64,000 nucleotides of DNA from Coemansia sp. RSA 487 (taxonomy: Eukaryota; Kickxellomycota; Kickxellomycetes; Kickxellales; Kickxellaceae): the NCBI GenBank assembly GCA_027577595.1, contig JANBRJ010000060.1:41002-105001 (forward strand). Direction: 5' to 3'. The first letter of the stretch is position 1, and each line of letters starts with the position of its first letter. Shown here one piece after another: positions 52,170 to 63,426 of the stretch. The notes under the pieces were generated by a model. It saw only the letters and a program-made list of their open reading frames with translations. It was not told the DNA's origin and made no database searches. The position numbers and the translations under genes are program-made.

Positions 52170-54437
52170 ATGCTTTACTCGCAATCTACGCCCGTCTTCC
52201 TATCATCCCCCACCACCACCACAATGCCGCATTCCCTTGCCTCATCCGACAGCCGCCGGTTTCTCAAGACCTCCCACTGGATTGCCCCGTCAATGCCTGC
52301 AAAGCCATCCCCGCCATACAATTCCAAATCTAGAAGCCATACCACCACTACTGCCACCAAACGAGGCAGCAGCACTGACTCGACAAGCCGTGTCGACAAG
52401 CGCAAGCGTCGTCGTCCAATCCGCTCTCTGCCAGCTCCAGACGATGCCCCCAGCGCGTTTTCGCGCACAGGCGAATCCACACCGCGCACATCTTGCACAT
52501 TGAAGATGTCGTATCTGGACGACTACCAGCGCAATCCCACAGCATATTCGCGCGCACTGATGGGGACTGCGTGTCTTCCAGACTATACTGCTAGCTGTCC
52601 GAACACGGCATCAATTTTCATCACTGATTCCAAGCCCCATCACATCAGACGGGTCCAGTCATCGACCACTCTCTCCTCTCGGTCAATGTCGATGTCGATG
52701 TCTTTGGCATCATCGCCGACTCCAACATCTGAAACCAGTGTATCCGAGCCTCCGACGCAGCATCACCAGCTGCAGCGTAGAAGATCAGTCGTGCGCAGAC
52801 TGTTCCCTGCACTCAATGATGATGCTCTTGCTGCATTTGCAGCCACAGCTGCCGCCCAGCGGCCGTCGTCGCCGCGACCAAAAAAGAAAAGAAACATGGC
52901 TGCAAGCTCTCCCGGCAACAGCATGGCCGGAGCTTTACATTCAGCCGATTCAGCACAGGTAGCAGACCCTGGATCCAATGGCAACACTGCTGACGACAGT
53001 GGAGCCGATGTGCATACACCACAGACTATCAACAATGGCAGCATCGCTATGTTTGTTGGCGACAAGCTTGGGCGTGAGATATTCCGCTTGCATCCACAGG
53101 CCAATTCGTGCCCCATCAAATGGACAAAAGGTAAATACTTGCAGACATGTCTTTTTTGTTTCTCGTATGTGTGGTTAACTAAACATCTCTTTGTCCCATG
53201 CCATACCTCTTCCTTATTCTTTCTGGTTTGCATGTGTTGCATGTGTTTTTCTGCTCTGCTTCTCTTTGTTTCCCTTTGCGTATTCGTGTATACGAGAACA
53301 GAAAAAGAAAAGCACTCTTTACACCGATTTCTGATGATAGCAGAGTGACGCATCTCATGCGCAACAGCCCTTTGACAAAATGTGTTATCCGTCGTCTATT
53401 CCTGCATCTACAAGCCGAATTCCAATTTCCTATGTGCTAGGGCTCTATACGTTTGCAAATTTATGCATGGCTATTTGAATCGGATGGATTATTGGGATTC
53501 AGGGGTTTTGTTTCTCTGCGCTATGACATTTCATATTGCAATTGCTTTCAAGGATATTGCTGCTTTCTCTTCTGTTGCCCTTCTCCCCCTCCCCAATTTT
53601 TTTATTTATATCACGGAGGCACTGCGATGTCGAGATAGGCTTGCCGTATAATCGAGTATTACATGCCATCCACCCATTGTTCCCGATAATTTGCAAATGT
53701 ACGCTCATGTTCAATGCGCATTGACAATTGTCCTGTTTGGGGGAGTGGCATGTGTTTGGGTTTTTTTACAAAGTTTGCTTTTTTAAAATGAGTCTGTTTC
53801 CTCACTTTCATGCACACTTTAACATGGTTTTTTTCGCATACAATTATGATGCTTCATATATGTATGAATTGCAAATCCCACTCTTTAGTGCATATTTTAC
53901 ATTTGCTCTAAAAAGACTGGTGTTGTCGCCCCAGTCATCCATGCGCACATCTCTTTCTGGGAGGATTGTACGCCTTTAACCACACGATAGCTTTGTAGCA
54001 TCTATTTTTTGTGTATGTAAACAGATCCTGTGCTATTTATACATTTTGCTCACGTCATTTATTTCCATTCTTGCCGTTTTGGCTGGATTTCACACTTGCT
54101 GCTGATCATTTTTTCTGTAGCCTCGCCGATGGATGTGCGAGGGTACCCGCTGGCCGAATTCTTGGCATCGGGCGAGCTCGACTGCTGTTCTATTCTGCGC
54201 CTGCAGCCGGAACAGTACCTTGCAATCAAGCACTCGCTGGTTCGCGCAGGACGCACCATGCCAGCCGGTACATTCAAAAAGCGGGATGCACAAAAACTCT
54301 GCCGTGTCGATGTGAACAAGACCAGCAAGGTGTTTGAGTGGTTCTGCAAGCTTGGATGGATTCCTCAGGCAGTTCCTAAATTTGGCGGTTACGACCACAA
54401 CAGCAACGAGCCGCATGGCATACCTATCGACTATTGA
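52170..54437 (+). CDS. SWIRM-domain chromatin protein (two exons)
   Basis: Spliced model: 52170-53130 and 54121-54437; donor gtaaat, acceptor ctgtag, phase 1, giving 425 residues. Exon 1 codes for a disordered, basic, Ser/Thr-rich region (about 1-300) ending in FRLHPQANSCPIKWTK. Exon 2 carries the SWIRM domain: LAEFLASGELDCCSILRLQPEQYLAIKHSLVRAG, then AQKLCRVDVNKTSKVFEWFCKLGWI. SWIRM domains bind DNA or nucleosome-linked partners in histone-modifying complexes. The layout of a disordered head with a C-terminal SWIRM resembles the fungal Fun19/Laf1 type (Rpd3L-associated in fission yeast). The intron is 990 bp, about ten times longer than others here, so extra exons could be hidden in it. The exact N-terminal start is uncertain. 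Confidence 0.75.
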
Positions 54438-54795
54438 CTGCGATTCAACAGTAACTGGCACCGCCAAGATTAATGCCACATCTCAATCCCCCTCCCTCAA
54501 AATGTGCCAGGCATATCTGAAACAACAAAACTATAAACAAAGCCACCAAAAATGAAAGGGTTTCGATGCCTTGTATATTCAAATCTTTCCTTATTCTCCT
54601 TGGTTTGTATGTCCGTGCTTGGTCTGCTGATGAGGGGCCGAACAACATGATTCAATTTTTCTCTTCTTCTTTTGGCTTTTGCCAATTTTGGTACAATGTA
54701 TGTAATTTTATATGGAGTAGAATACATGGGAAAAGAAAAAATGAAAGGAAAAAGGAAAAAAAAAGCAACAACGCAATACATGCCAGAGGAGAGAA
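54438..54795. other. convergent 3' intergenic region
   Basis: A 358-bp AT-rich stretch between two genes that face each other. Nothing else is seen. Confidence 0.5.
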
Positions 54796-57597
54796 TCATT
54801 CGTCAGTCGGCGCAGGAGCGAGACCGGTCACCTTGGCGTACCAGATCGAGCATACCTGCCAGTTGAACGAGCCCAGCCGACTCAGCCTCATCAGCAAATC
54901 GCACACGTTGCGGGCCACAACATCCAGACCAAACTTTCTCAGATGAGCATCGATAGTCTGCTTGTGCACATCGATTCTACGGCCTAGCTGGGTGGGCGTC
55001 TCGTCGCTGCACAGCTCTTGCAGAAGGAACATGCGTAGCTGGCGCTCCAGCGCGACGTAGACGGGATCGTCCTTTGCCAGCGTCTTACGCACAAGACGAT
55101 CTATCGACTTGTGGAGGGCCGCGTCGCCGTTTGCCATAGGATCGTGCGTATCTGATGATTGGGAAGTAGCCGTTGCTGGTGCTGAATTCACAGCGTTATT
55201 CACCAGCGCGATTACTCGCTGCATCGTGACATTGCGGTCTGTAAGCAAGCCATGGATATCTGTGGCTAGTTTAGTTATATGTGCATCGGCCAATGAAGCG
55301 CCTGTGTTGGTACGTGCAATCGAACGGGCCAGTATGCATAGGGCGCCAGTGCTCAGAACAACCTGGATATCGTTCTGTATAGCGCTTATACGATCGGCGT
55401 CCATCGCAAGCGTGAGTGGCACGCAAGATGTATTGGCAGCGGTTGGTTCAAAGCACAAGTCGAGAAGCGATTCCCAGAATATGTGCTTGGCAGTGATTGC
55501 ACGTGTGGTGTTTTGCAGCACAATGCACCGATCGGCGAGATCACGATCGACAGCCGTGCGCATCCATCCAGTGGTTGCTTCGAGGACCTGGTCACCACGG
55601 CCACCGTATAGGTTCTCTAGATACTGGTCAAGCTTCGATCTCTCGTATTCAGCAGCATGGGCGCGTAGCCATGGCCGCACCACGGTGTCCAGCTGGTGGT
55701 TCAAAGCGTCGGCTCGTGCTCTGTGGATTAGGTCAATAGTATCGCGTGCAGCGCCTAAAAGGCTGCTGACGCACTCCTTGGCATTTTCAGATACGCTGTG
55801 GGCGAAACTTGCTGCCGCAGAATCTGTAGTGGAACTAGCAAGCTCAGTTATTAGAGCACTGGTGTCCAGAGACTCGAGCTTATCCACCACAGCATCGATC
55901 TCAGGGTCACGCACAGGCGCACAGACCTCACGAATCAACCGCACAGCAGTCGTTAATCTATGCACTATCTCCCTGTGTGCGCCAGCGCCCAACAAAGTAC
56001 CGATCCAGTCGGGATCGAGCTCTCTATCCACCGCCTTGCGTGCATCTCCAGCAGGGGGTATAATCGTGCGCAATTCTCTTTGCAGATATGCAAACAGATC
56101 AGCCACGTGTTCGCGTGCCTTCCGTGTGTCGCCGGCCATTTCGCGGCCAATATGGTCGAAGAATGCGCGTGCAACAGTGTGCTGCACAGAGCCGACCGGG
56201 GTGGTCTGGTCAATTGGCTGAAGTCGCATCTCGGGATCCAAGACCAGCTCGTGCGCAAGGGAGGCGTTCTCCAGAGCAGCTGATGCTGTTAGGTCAAAAT
56301 TGCCCAGGATGCGATCTACTTGGGCGGCGGATGGATCGGCCACCGCTCTGGCCACCACGGCGTCCGTGGCAGACGCGCTGTCCTGGTGGGAATCCACGCG
56401 CATCGAGTCAACACCGCCGACAACTGCCTCGGCGTCCTGTTCCTCTGGCTGGCATTGTGGTGGTGGTGGCGGCGGCGGCAGCGACGGTGTGCGCGACGGC
56501 TGTACGTCAGCGTAGGTGAGGCGCAGGTGCCGCTGTCTGCGTACCAGCTGGTCGACGGCGCGCTGACCGCCCAGGGTGCGCACCCTGTCGACCAGCGCGG
56601 CCCGCTGCTCGTGTATGCTCACCCGCCAAGCTTCGTCGCCCTGGCCGAGTGTCCTGCGCTGCACCGATTGCCACAGCCGGTCGAGCTCCAAGTAGTGGCG
56701 CTCCATGGCCGCCAGCAGCTTCTTCGAGTCAGCACGCTTCCACGAGTCCAGCGCAACGGCGAATGCGTGGAAGCTGGACGCAAACGAATGTAGTCTGGCC
56801 AGCCAGTAGCAGTAGCCGCCCGGTGCTTGAGCTTCGGCGGCTGTGCTGGCGTGGGATTCGAGGAAGCGAGCCGCAAACTGCTCGTACGCCTGCGTCATTG
56901 TCGACGCTGCTGCCTCAACCATGGCGTCCTGGGCTGTGTCCCCCGTGGCAAGAAGCTCCGGATGTGCGGCAAACAGGTGCGCCGCAACAAAGGTCCTCCC
57001 AGGCGCAGGGCATGGCGTCGCTTCGATTTCGGCAGCCTGCTCTGGTTTGCCTGGCACTGAATCGCGCGCCACTTGCGCCAGAAGCGTCTCGAGCAGCTGC
57101 ACCGAGCCACGCACAACTGCGGGCCGCTGCATCAGTTCCGTGGCGTCGTCGAAGCTCAGCCCGCGCAGCCGCTCCACAGTTACCCCGCTCTTCTGCCACG
57201 CCTCGATCGCTGAGCGCAGCACATGTATGCGCCATGCGCGCTGAATCCGCACCGCCGCCATCTCCGACGCCACTGCTGTTGGCAAGTCTGCTGGTCTGTC
57301 AGCTGCCTGCGGGCTGGACGTCCCTTCGGCGTCGGAACCGGTGCTCGATTCAGAGTACCCTGACTCGGGCACCACCGCTTGGACCTCATTTGTTGCATTA
57401 CAGCTGCTCTCGTGGCTGTTGCTGCTTCTGCGGCGCCTCCAAAACTGAAGCACGTTGCGCCGCTTTGACGCCTGTCGGTCGCTGCTTGACGCTCGCTCCA
57501 TCTTGTCTGGCTCTTCTCCCTCCGAGCTCGATGATGGCCGCCGCTTTTGCAGCGCTTCTCTATGTGTGGTCTTGTCTGTACTCCGCCTTGCACTCAT
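54796..57597 (-). CDS. TCP11/SOK1-family protein
   Basis: 933 residues, single exon. Features: a basic, Ser-rich N-terminus, an IQ calmodulin-binding motif (about residues 113-126, AAVRIQRAWRIHVLRSAIEAW), helical regions, a Pro-rich stretch (PSLPPPPPPP near 380) and a C-terminal TCP11 domain (about residues 450-930) with TTAVRLIREVCAPVRDPEIDAVVDKLESLD and a helical end including LGRRIDVHKQTIDAHLRKFGLDVVARNVCDLLMRLSRL. Fungal relatives include yeast Sok1, a suppressor of cAMP-kinase loss; the mammalian relative is TCP11. The biochemical activity of the family is unclear. The family match is by domain pattern from memory. Confidence 0.82.
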   Translation of the reverse strand: MSARRSTDKTTHREALQKRRPSSSSEGEEPDKMERASSSDRQASKRRNVLQFWRRRRSSNSHESSCNATNEVQAVVPESGYSESSTGSDAEGTSSPQAADRPADLPTAVASEMAAVRIQRAWRIHVLRSAIEAWQKSGVTVERLRGLSFDDATELMQRPAVVRGSVQLLETLLAQVARDSVPGKPEQAAEIEATPCPAPGRTFVAAHLFAAHPELLATGDTAQDAMVEAAASTMTQAYEQFAARFLESHASTAAEAQAPGGYCYWLARLHSFASSFHAFAVALDSWKRADSKKLLAAMERHYLELDRLWQSVQRRTLGQGDEAWRVSIHEQRAALVDRVRTLGGQRAVDQLVRRQRHLRLTYADVQPSRTPSLPPPPPPPQCQPEEQDAEAVVGGVDSMRVDSHQDSASATDAVVARAVADPSAAQVDRILGNFDLTASAALENASLAHELVLDPEMRLQPIDQTTPVGSVQHTVARAFFDHIGREMAGDTRKAREHVADLFAYLQRELRTIIPPAGDARKAVDRELDPDWIGTLLGAGAHREIVHRLTTAVRLIREVCAPVRDPEIDAVVDKLESLDTSALITELASSTTDSAAASFAHSVSENAKECVSSLLGAARDTIDLIHRARADALNHQLDTVVRPWLRAHAAEYERSKLDQYLENLYGGRGDQVLEATTGWMRTAVDRDLADRCIVLQNTTRAITAKHIFWESLLDLCFEPTAANTSCVPLTLAMDADRISAIQNDIQVVLSTGALCILARSIARTNTGASLADAHITKLATDIHGLLTDRNVTMQRVIALVNNAVNSAPATATSQSSDTHDPMANGDAALHKSIDRLVRKTLAKDDPVYVALERQLRMFLLQELCSDETPTQLGRRIDVHKQTIDAHLRKFGLDVVARNVCDLLMRLSRLGSFNWQVCSIWYAKVTGLAPAPTDE

Positions 57598-58186
57598 TAT
57601 TTATGTATATGCGGAACACGCTGGGTGAAGTGTACAAAAGTCTCAATAAAAGGGAAAAAAGAAAAGTAAAAAAAGGTACTTCCAATAAGAGAAAGATTAA
57701 AATGTGCTCTTGTGCAAGTGCACTATAATCATTATGCCCGACCAGCTGAAACATTATCGTCTTTTCCTTCCCGACTTTTGACTTTTCTCTTGCAACTTTG
57801 AAGGAAAAAAGCTTATGCATTTTGCTTGAAAACTGGCGTCATCCGCCACATCGACCGTGATCTGGACAATATGTGCTTTATATTGCCACCAGATATCACG
57901 CACCTAGCCCCCCTCACTTGGTCGTCATGCTTTTCATTCACAGTACCTGCGCACAAAACGTCACGCTTGCCTTTTTTTCTCTGCATATTTTATAATTGTA
58001 GCATGCTTTCAAAACACCGACCCTGTCGGCGCAAGCAGCGAAATGCACTGCAGCGATTACATCCTGGGAAGTTTTGTAATGCAGTAAAACGAAATAAAGT
58101 AATTAGAAATGTTTCATGTAAAAAAGAGCTAATGCAACACCACTGAAGGTCGTTTTCCCACGTGTAAAAGCACACGCCACGATGTC
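57598..58186. other. intergenic region
   Basis: 589 bp between the TCP11-like gene start and the transporter stop. AT-rich; nothing recognised. Confidence 0.5.
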
Positions 58187-59877
58187 TCAGTCGCTTGTGC
58201 TTGAAATATCAGCTGCGATTTCCTCCAGCGCTCTGCCTTTGGTCTCGGGGATCATCCAGTACACGGACGCCAAAATGGTGACAAGAAGGACGGCATAGAG
58301 CCAGAATATAGCCGGCAGCGTAATCACAAATGCAAGCTGCAAAAAGGAAACTGTCCATATATACGAAAACATCCAGTTGGCAATGGCGGCCACGCTCCCT
58401 GCGTTGCTTCGCAGCGCCTGGCTAAACATCTCTGCCTGGATAACCCATGGAATGCTCCCGAGCCCCAGGGCAAACGATCCAAGAGAGAATATAAGCGACA
58501 CCACCGCCATCCAGCTCCCCACATGGTCTCTTGTTGACTGCAGATGGCATGTGCCAGACAGAGCCACACTGGCATCTGCCATGTTGTCAAGTTTTCGCGA
58601 CATGCACTGGCCGGCCACATTGGCCCACCCGCACTTTGTATCTAGTACACATGAGCCGCATCGAGAGTAGCCTTCGCATCGCGACTTGTTGATCTGCTCA
58701 AACCCTGTCAATGCCACAAACGAGCCGCCGAGCACAATGAGTCCAAGCGCCATTGCTATGGTGGATATGAGAAGCAGTCGCCGACGTCCAAGATGGTCAA
58801 TCGTCAAAAGTGACCCGACTGCCATTATAAATTGCACAAGCCCGAGAAGCAGGTTGGGAAGCTGCTTTACCCCGCTCTCTGGCAATAGCCCTGAGAGCCT
58901 GAACAAGTACCCTGAAAAATACTGCAGTGCACTGAATCCCGACGACTGCTTGGCTATCTGGAGCACGCATGCGATGCCTAGAGCTTTGAGATTGCCTGCC
59001 GAAAACATATCCATGAACCGAGACTCCCTGTTTTCGTCGAATGCCTTAATAAGCGCGTTGATCTCCTCGACCATTTCGTCCTGCGATATTATGTCTGGGT
59101 AGTTAAGCTTTTTGATCACCTCTTGCGCCTTCTCCAATCTTCCGTGGTAGACCAGATCGCGAGGCGAGTTTGGGACAAATAGAGCTACAAGTGATACAAG
59201 TACTAGACTTATTGCTCCATTGGAAATGAACACCCATCTGCCTATATCCACCACGTGCGGCTCCAGCGCCATTGCAAGACCAAACCCCAGCGGCAGTCCC
59301 AAGTTTAGCGCCGCTGTATTGAATGCTATAAATAATCCACGGTATTCCTTTGGCGATATTTCACCAATGTAAACAGGCACAATCATCGTAGATACTCCGT
59401 GCGCTATACCAAGGATTGTTCTTCCGGCTATGCAAACCGTGTAGTCTGTGGCCACGCCGACTAGAACGAATCCGAGGACATAGACAATCGAATCGGTAAG
59501 GAGTAGCGTCTTCCTGCTGCACTTTGTTCCTCCAAATGTAATGATGATTAACAGTCCTAGTATAGCGCCTAATGACGTGCTTGCACCAATGTACTCGGTC
59601 TGCATTGGATCCATATTAAACTGACTCTTTAATCGCGGCAGCGTTGCTGCAGTTGACTAGCATAGAAGCAAATTAATGATATTATGCACGCTTTGGGATT
59701 AGAGGGTGGGTTTTTACACATACAAAGGCATAGACAACTAGTAATGTCATTGTGTCATTTGTATCTTTAACATACCGCTGTATCCAAGCCGTACAACAGA
59801 CCATACGATGTAATCAGCAGTACATAGTATGTGGTATGGAGGCGAAGGAGTTTGGATATGCCTTTTGCAAGAGCCAT
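58187..59877 (-). CDS. MFS sugar/inositol transporter with an extracellular PSI-like loop (two exons)
   Basis: Spliced model: exon 1 59776-59877, exon 2 58187-59656, intron gtatgt...ctag, phase 0, giving 523 residues with 12 predicted membrane segments. Exon 1 gives the first segment with YGLLYGLDTA, the equivalent of the GYDxG motif. Sugar-transporter signatures: GRTILGIAHGVSTMIVPVYIGEISPKEYRG, DHLGRRRLLL and the C-terminal PETKGRALEEIA. Between segments 9 and 10 is a Cys-rich loop (CEGYSRCGSCVLDTKCGWANVAGQC) of PSI type, known from plant INT and animal HMIT inositol transporters. The likely job is proton-coupled uptake of myo-inositol or another polyol or sugar at the plasma membrane. Without exon 1 the first membrane segment is missing. 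Confidence 0.88.
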
Positions 59878-60950
59878 TAGATGAAAGTTAGTACTTTAAT
59901 AGCAAATATATTGAGTCTGAAATAAAATTGATGCACGCGTTTGTAAAGCAGAAATCCATTAAATAAAGGAACTATAAAAAGATATAGCAAAAAAGCTCTA
60001 GAGTCAAGAAAGTAATATTGGAACATTGTCCTGGGCCAGATGTTTTGGAACTATATCTGTAGATATTAGACGAAGAAAAAAAGCCGAAATGGCCTTCCCA
60101 GGCAGTGCTATTTTCCAGATGTGCAAAGCTTGGCTGGGCTGTAACCAATGCCATTAATAGACCAAGAGGTTTGCTTCTATGTGTAGCATCACTCGCTGCG
60201 CATAGTATATCCCATATATTGGTCATATGCCACTATTTTAAACTAGCGCATCGAACGCTATTAGCTAAAATGCAAACAAAGTTCAATGCATCGATAAACG
60301 AAAAGCCATTGATACTTTGAAAGTATAATTAAATAGAATTATTAAGCGTGCTTATTGTTTCGTTGTTGTCTGGGGGCCAAAATCTGGCCCGGATGACTTT
60401 TTTTTTGGTCAATGTTCCATAAAACAACCTAAGCGTGGCTTTATTTAATAAATTGCATTTCTCGTGAAAAGGGATTGGGATTTTAGGATCTTTTCAATGG
60501 TTTTTCTAGCACAAAAAGTCTATAACTATAATTTTATACAACTAGCACTCTTTTTTTTTTTGCTTTTATTTCACTGACACTTGCTATTTGTACGGAAGAC
60601 GTCAATTGTGTAGCAGCTGAGCAATGGATTCTGCACATTGATCATTGCTCAATGGAAACGTTCATTTTTTAAAAAAAATACGCCACGTTGTTCTACACCA
60701 TGTCTGACCTTTTTCTCCCTTTTACGCAGCTGCTCATATTCGACACTCACAGCCAGTATATCTTTATTTGTGTAGTTTAATAATTCTTTACGTAGAGCAG
60801 CAGAAAGTTTAGGGTGTAATAGCTGTAAAGCTAGGCCTCCATTGCCTAGCAGATGGTTTGGCCTTTAGAAAGTGGAAATCATGAAATTACATTTATAGCC
60901 AGGCTTAAATGTCAGCCACAAGAAAGACTAAAACACATACATGCTATTGT
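59878..60950. other. intergenic region, no gene seen
   Basis: About 1.07 kb, AT-rich, between the transporter start and the 5-hydroxyisourate hydrolase stop. No conserved frame. Confidence 0.55.
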
Positions 60951-61316
60951 TTAGCTGCCACGGTAGGTGGTGTAGGAGAAAGGTGCCAGGTTGAGCGGGA
61001 TGTGGTAGTGGGGAGCGGGCTGGTCGATCTCGAAAGTCACATCAACAAACGGATAGAAGCTCTTCTCACCGTGCAGAGCAAAATACGTTTTTGTGTCAAA
61101 ACGCACGGTGTAGACGCCGGACTTGAGAACATAGCTCGGCTCAAGAAGCGCCGGGCAGCGGCCATCGCTGTTGGTGACTCCGCTCGCAATGACTCCGCTC
61201 TGGCCAGCAGCCGCCGACTGGGAGCTGGGTGCGTAGCTGATCGTGACTGGCACGCCCTGGGCCGGTTGGCCGCGGGCGGCGTCAAGGACGTGCGATGTAA
61301 TAGGGCTGACTCCCAT
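60951..61316 (-). CDS. 5-hydroxyisourate hydrolase (transthyretin-related protein)
   Basis: 121 residues from the ATG at 61316 (MGVSPITSHVLDAARGQPA); the open frame continues upstream only through non-conserved sequence. The enzyme cleaves 5-hydroxyisourate to OHCU, the second step of urate breakdown. Motifs: SHVLDAARGQPAQGVPV (catalytic His), TNSDGRCPALL, YTVRFDTKTYF, FYPFVDVTFEI, HYHIPLNLAPFSYTTYRGS, ending in the diagnostic YRGS tetrapeptide. There is no obvious peroxisomal SKL tail. The middle contains a short Ala/Ser/Gln insert (PSSQSAAAGQSG). Confidence 0.95.
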   Translation of the reverse strand: MGVSPITSHVLDAARGQPAQGVPVTISYAPSSQSAAAGQSGVIASGVTNSDGRCPALLEPSYVLKSGVYTVRFDTKTYFALHGEKSFYPFVDVTFEIDQPAPHYHIPLNLAPFSYTTYRGS

Positions 61317-61708
61317 GGCTTTTGTGTGTGGTGGGGGTTTTTTTACAATCCAACCGCTGGATATGTTAAAAAGAAATGAAATGAAATAATGGTTGAGAAT
61401 ATAAGAAGACAGAATAATACGATAAAGAAGGAAGAGACCATACAAGCTGCGTCTCTTTTAACAACGTATCACTAGCATTTTTTTTATCCGTTACAGATTG
61501 TGGAGAACTACCAAGTTTGAGAAAGTGCGGTGAATTTTGCCTGTAATTTGCGCTCCATTTAATGTGGTTCATCGAGCCGATAAATATAGATGGCTCGGAC
61601 CGCAGGTAGTAACAAAACAACGAGAAAATGGCCAGAGCTGACTTGTCTATTTCGAAACATTGCATTTGTTTACTTTTTTTTGCCTTTTCATTCAAACAGC
61701 TATACTTT
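61317..61708. other. divergent interval with a probable leader intron of the borealin gene
   Basis: 391 bp between two outward-facing genes. A likely intron in the leader of the borealin-like gene runs 61606-61699 (CAG|gtagta ... ttcaaacag) with a long T run before the acceptor. A TAAATATAG-like TATA element is near 61580. Confidence 0.4.
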
Positions 61709-62179
61709 ATGAAAATGAGCACTACAGCTAGCTCGCGTAGCGAATTACACAACCGCCAGCAGCAGCAGCAGCAGCAGCGGAGCGAGCCCATGAGCCCAGG
61801 TGCGCTTTCGACAAAGACAATCCGGTCGTTCAATCGACATGCACAGCGCCAATTAGCTGAAGAGCAAAGGCTGGCAATGCTGGAGAATTTTGACATGGAA
61901 GTAGAAGACAAAATCCGGTCGATGAGAACACAGCTAGAGTCCGACAAGATGGACCTGCGGCTAAAGGCCGAGTGCGAGATAGCCCAGCTTCCACGATGCG
62001 TGCGTGAGATGCCACTAAAGACGTTTATGCATGAGTACGGAGGCGATGTTACGGCCGCTGTTCGTGGCATGCTCAGGATGGAGGATGAGGAGAGCAGTGT
62101 GCTAGCATCGCTTCCTGAGGCACCGCTGGCCATTCGCATGCGGCGCAAAAAGGCAGCACTGAACCAGAAGAACCAGTAA
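61709..62179 (+). CDS. borealin/Nbl1-like chromosomal passenger subunit
   Basis: 156 residues from the ATG at 61709 (or 154 from the ATG at 61715). An earlier in-frame ATG at 61628 would add a hydrophobic stretch encoded by what looks like a polypyrimidine tract and intron end, so it is disfavoured. Features: a Gln repeat (7 Gln, CAG units near 61760-61780), then the Nbl1/borealin N-terminal helix (about residues 44-105: NFDMEVEDKIRSMRTQL, then LRLKAECEIAQLPRCVREMPLKTF), the part that binds INCENP and Survivin. The protein works in the Aurora B complex at centromeres. The C-terminal part ends in basic residues. The long C-terminal dimerisation domain of animal borealin is absent, as in fungal Nbl1. 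Confidence 0.8.
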   Translation: MKMSTTASSRSELHNRQQQQQQQRSEPMSPGALSTKTIRSFNRHAQRQLAEEQRLAMLENFDMEVEDKIRSMRTQLESDKMDLRLKAECEIAQLPRCVREMPLKTFMHEYGGDVTAAVRGMLRMEDEESSVLASLPEAPLAIRMRRKKAALNQKNQ

Positions 62180-62415
62180 CATGCATACGTTTTACCAGGC
62201 TCCACCTTTTTGGAAGCATCCTTCTTACTATACCATTTATATACGCATACACATTGTTGCATGCTGAACTGTGCGCCGAATCAGACCAGCGCACCAGCTC
62301 TATGCCCCTACTTGATTCATAACAAGCCCATAAAAGCGGAACTAAGAGAAAATTAAGCACTGGACGTGCATTTAAGAGGAGCATTAGAAAAACGACAGGC
62401 GTAGCAAGCACAGGC
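62180..62415. other. convergent 3' spacer
   Basis: Short spacer between borealin and CSN7, which face each other. Nothing seen. Confidence 0.5.
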
Positions 62416-63426
62416 TCAAGTACCACCAGTCCTCTGCTCCTCACGCTGGTACTCGTTGCTTAGGAACTGGGAATCGTTGCGTGCAAGCGAACCCGATCCG
62501 GATACAAACTCGGTCGCATGCTCGGTACGCAGCGCTTGCTGTGCTTTGGTGAACTCAAAGTCCAGCGTTTTCTTCGCAGATGCATTGTTATTTGCAGTGT
62601 CTATTTCGGTGGATATGTCGCCTAGTGCCTCATCGCATGCCTCCGCCCACAGTTCGAGCTTGGAGTATATATCCTCAAGATCCTCCCTGCGCACGTCGCG
62701 ACCAATGACGTGGTTTATCTCGACAACGCGGCGCTTCTGATCGAGCTTTGCAGATATCAGCTTCTTGTATGTACTTTCAATGACTAGGCCCTCCACCTGC
62801 TGGTCGTTGCTGAAGCCCAGCTCCTTCTTCACATCGTCGTAAGCAAGCAGCTTGTTCTCGGATGCAAGGCTTACAAGCGTGAGGTGCTTTAGCTTCTCCA
62901 GCTGAGGCTCGGTGAGCTGTGGAAGTGTATTGTCGGCTATAGTACAGGATGATCAAACGATAATAATATGGATTTAGTTACCGCATATGCATATATGGCT
63001 TGTGGGTGGGGGAGGGGACTTGAGTATCAAATTGCTATAAATAAAGAAATTCTGCTTACCATTGTATTCGTTAAAGGTGCCATAGCAAAACACCTCGACC
63101 TGACGGAGGATCGATGCATGCTGCTCTGCCTGAGCCAACTACATAGCTGTTAGACAAGGGACAAGACAATTTTGTTGTTGTTTTTGCAAAGTAAAACCTG
63201 TAAGTAGAATGGCATTTTCTATTATGTGTATGTACATTTCAAATAAATAAGATTCAGAACAAACAAATATCTGTCAAAAGGGGCACAGGCGTCATACCTC
63301 CTCTAGCTTTGGTGAAATTAGCAAGCGGCCGTAATGGAAAATACTCTCATCACTAAGTGCGTTTTGAATTATAGGAATTCTGTCTGCCAGTGCGGCGGAA
63401 TTGAGCTGAAGTAGGTAAGCGTCCAT
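62416..63426 (-). CDS. CSN7: COP9 signalosome subunit 7 (three exons)
   Basis: Spliced model: exon 1 63298-63426, exon 2 63060-63138, exon 3 62416-62936; junctions GT-AG, phases 0 and 1, giving 242 residues. The PCI domain runs over all three exons: FHYGRLLISPKLEE in exon 1, QVEVFCYGTFNEYN in exon 2, LPQLTEPQLEKLKHLTLVSLASENKLLAYDDVKKELG then EGLVIESTYKKLISAKLDQKRRVVEINHVIGRDVRREDLEDI in exon 3. These match human CSN7 almost in register. The subunit is part of the complex that removes NEDD8 from cullins and so tunes cullin-RING ubiquitin ligases. The C-terminal tail is short and acidic/Gln-rich. Introns are 137-159 nt. Confidence 0.92.
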
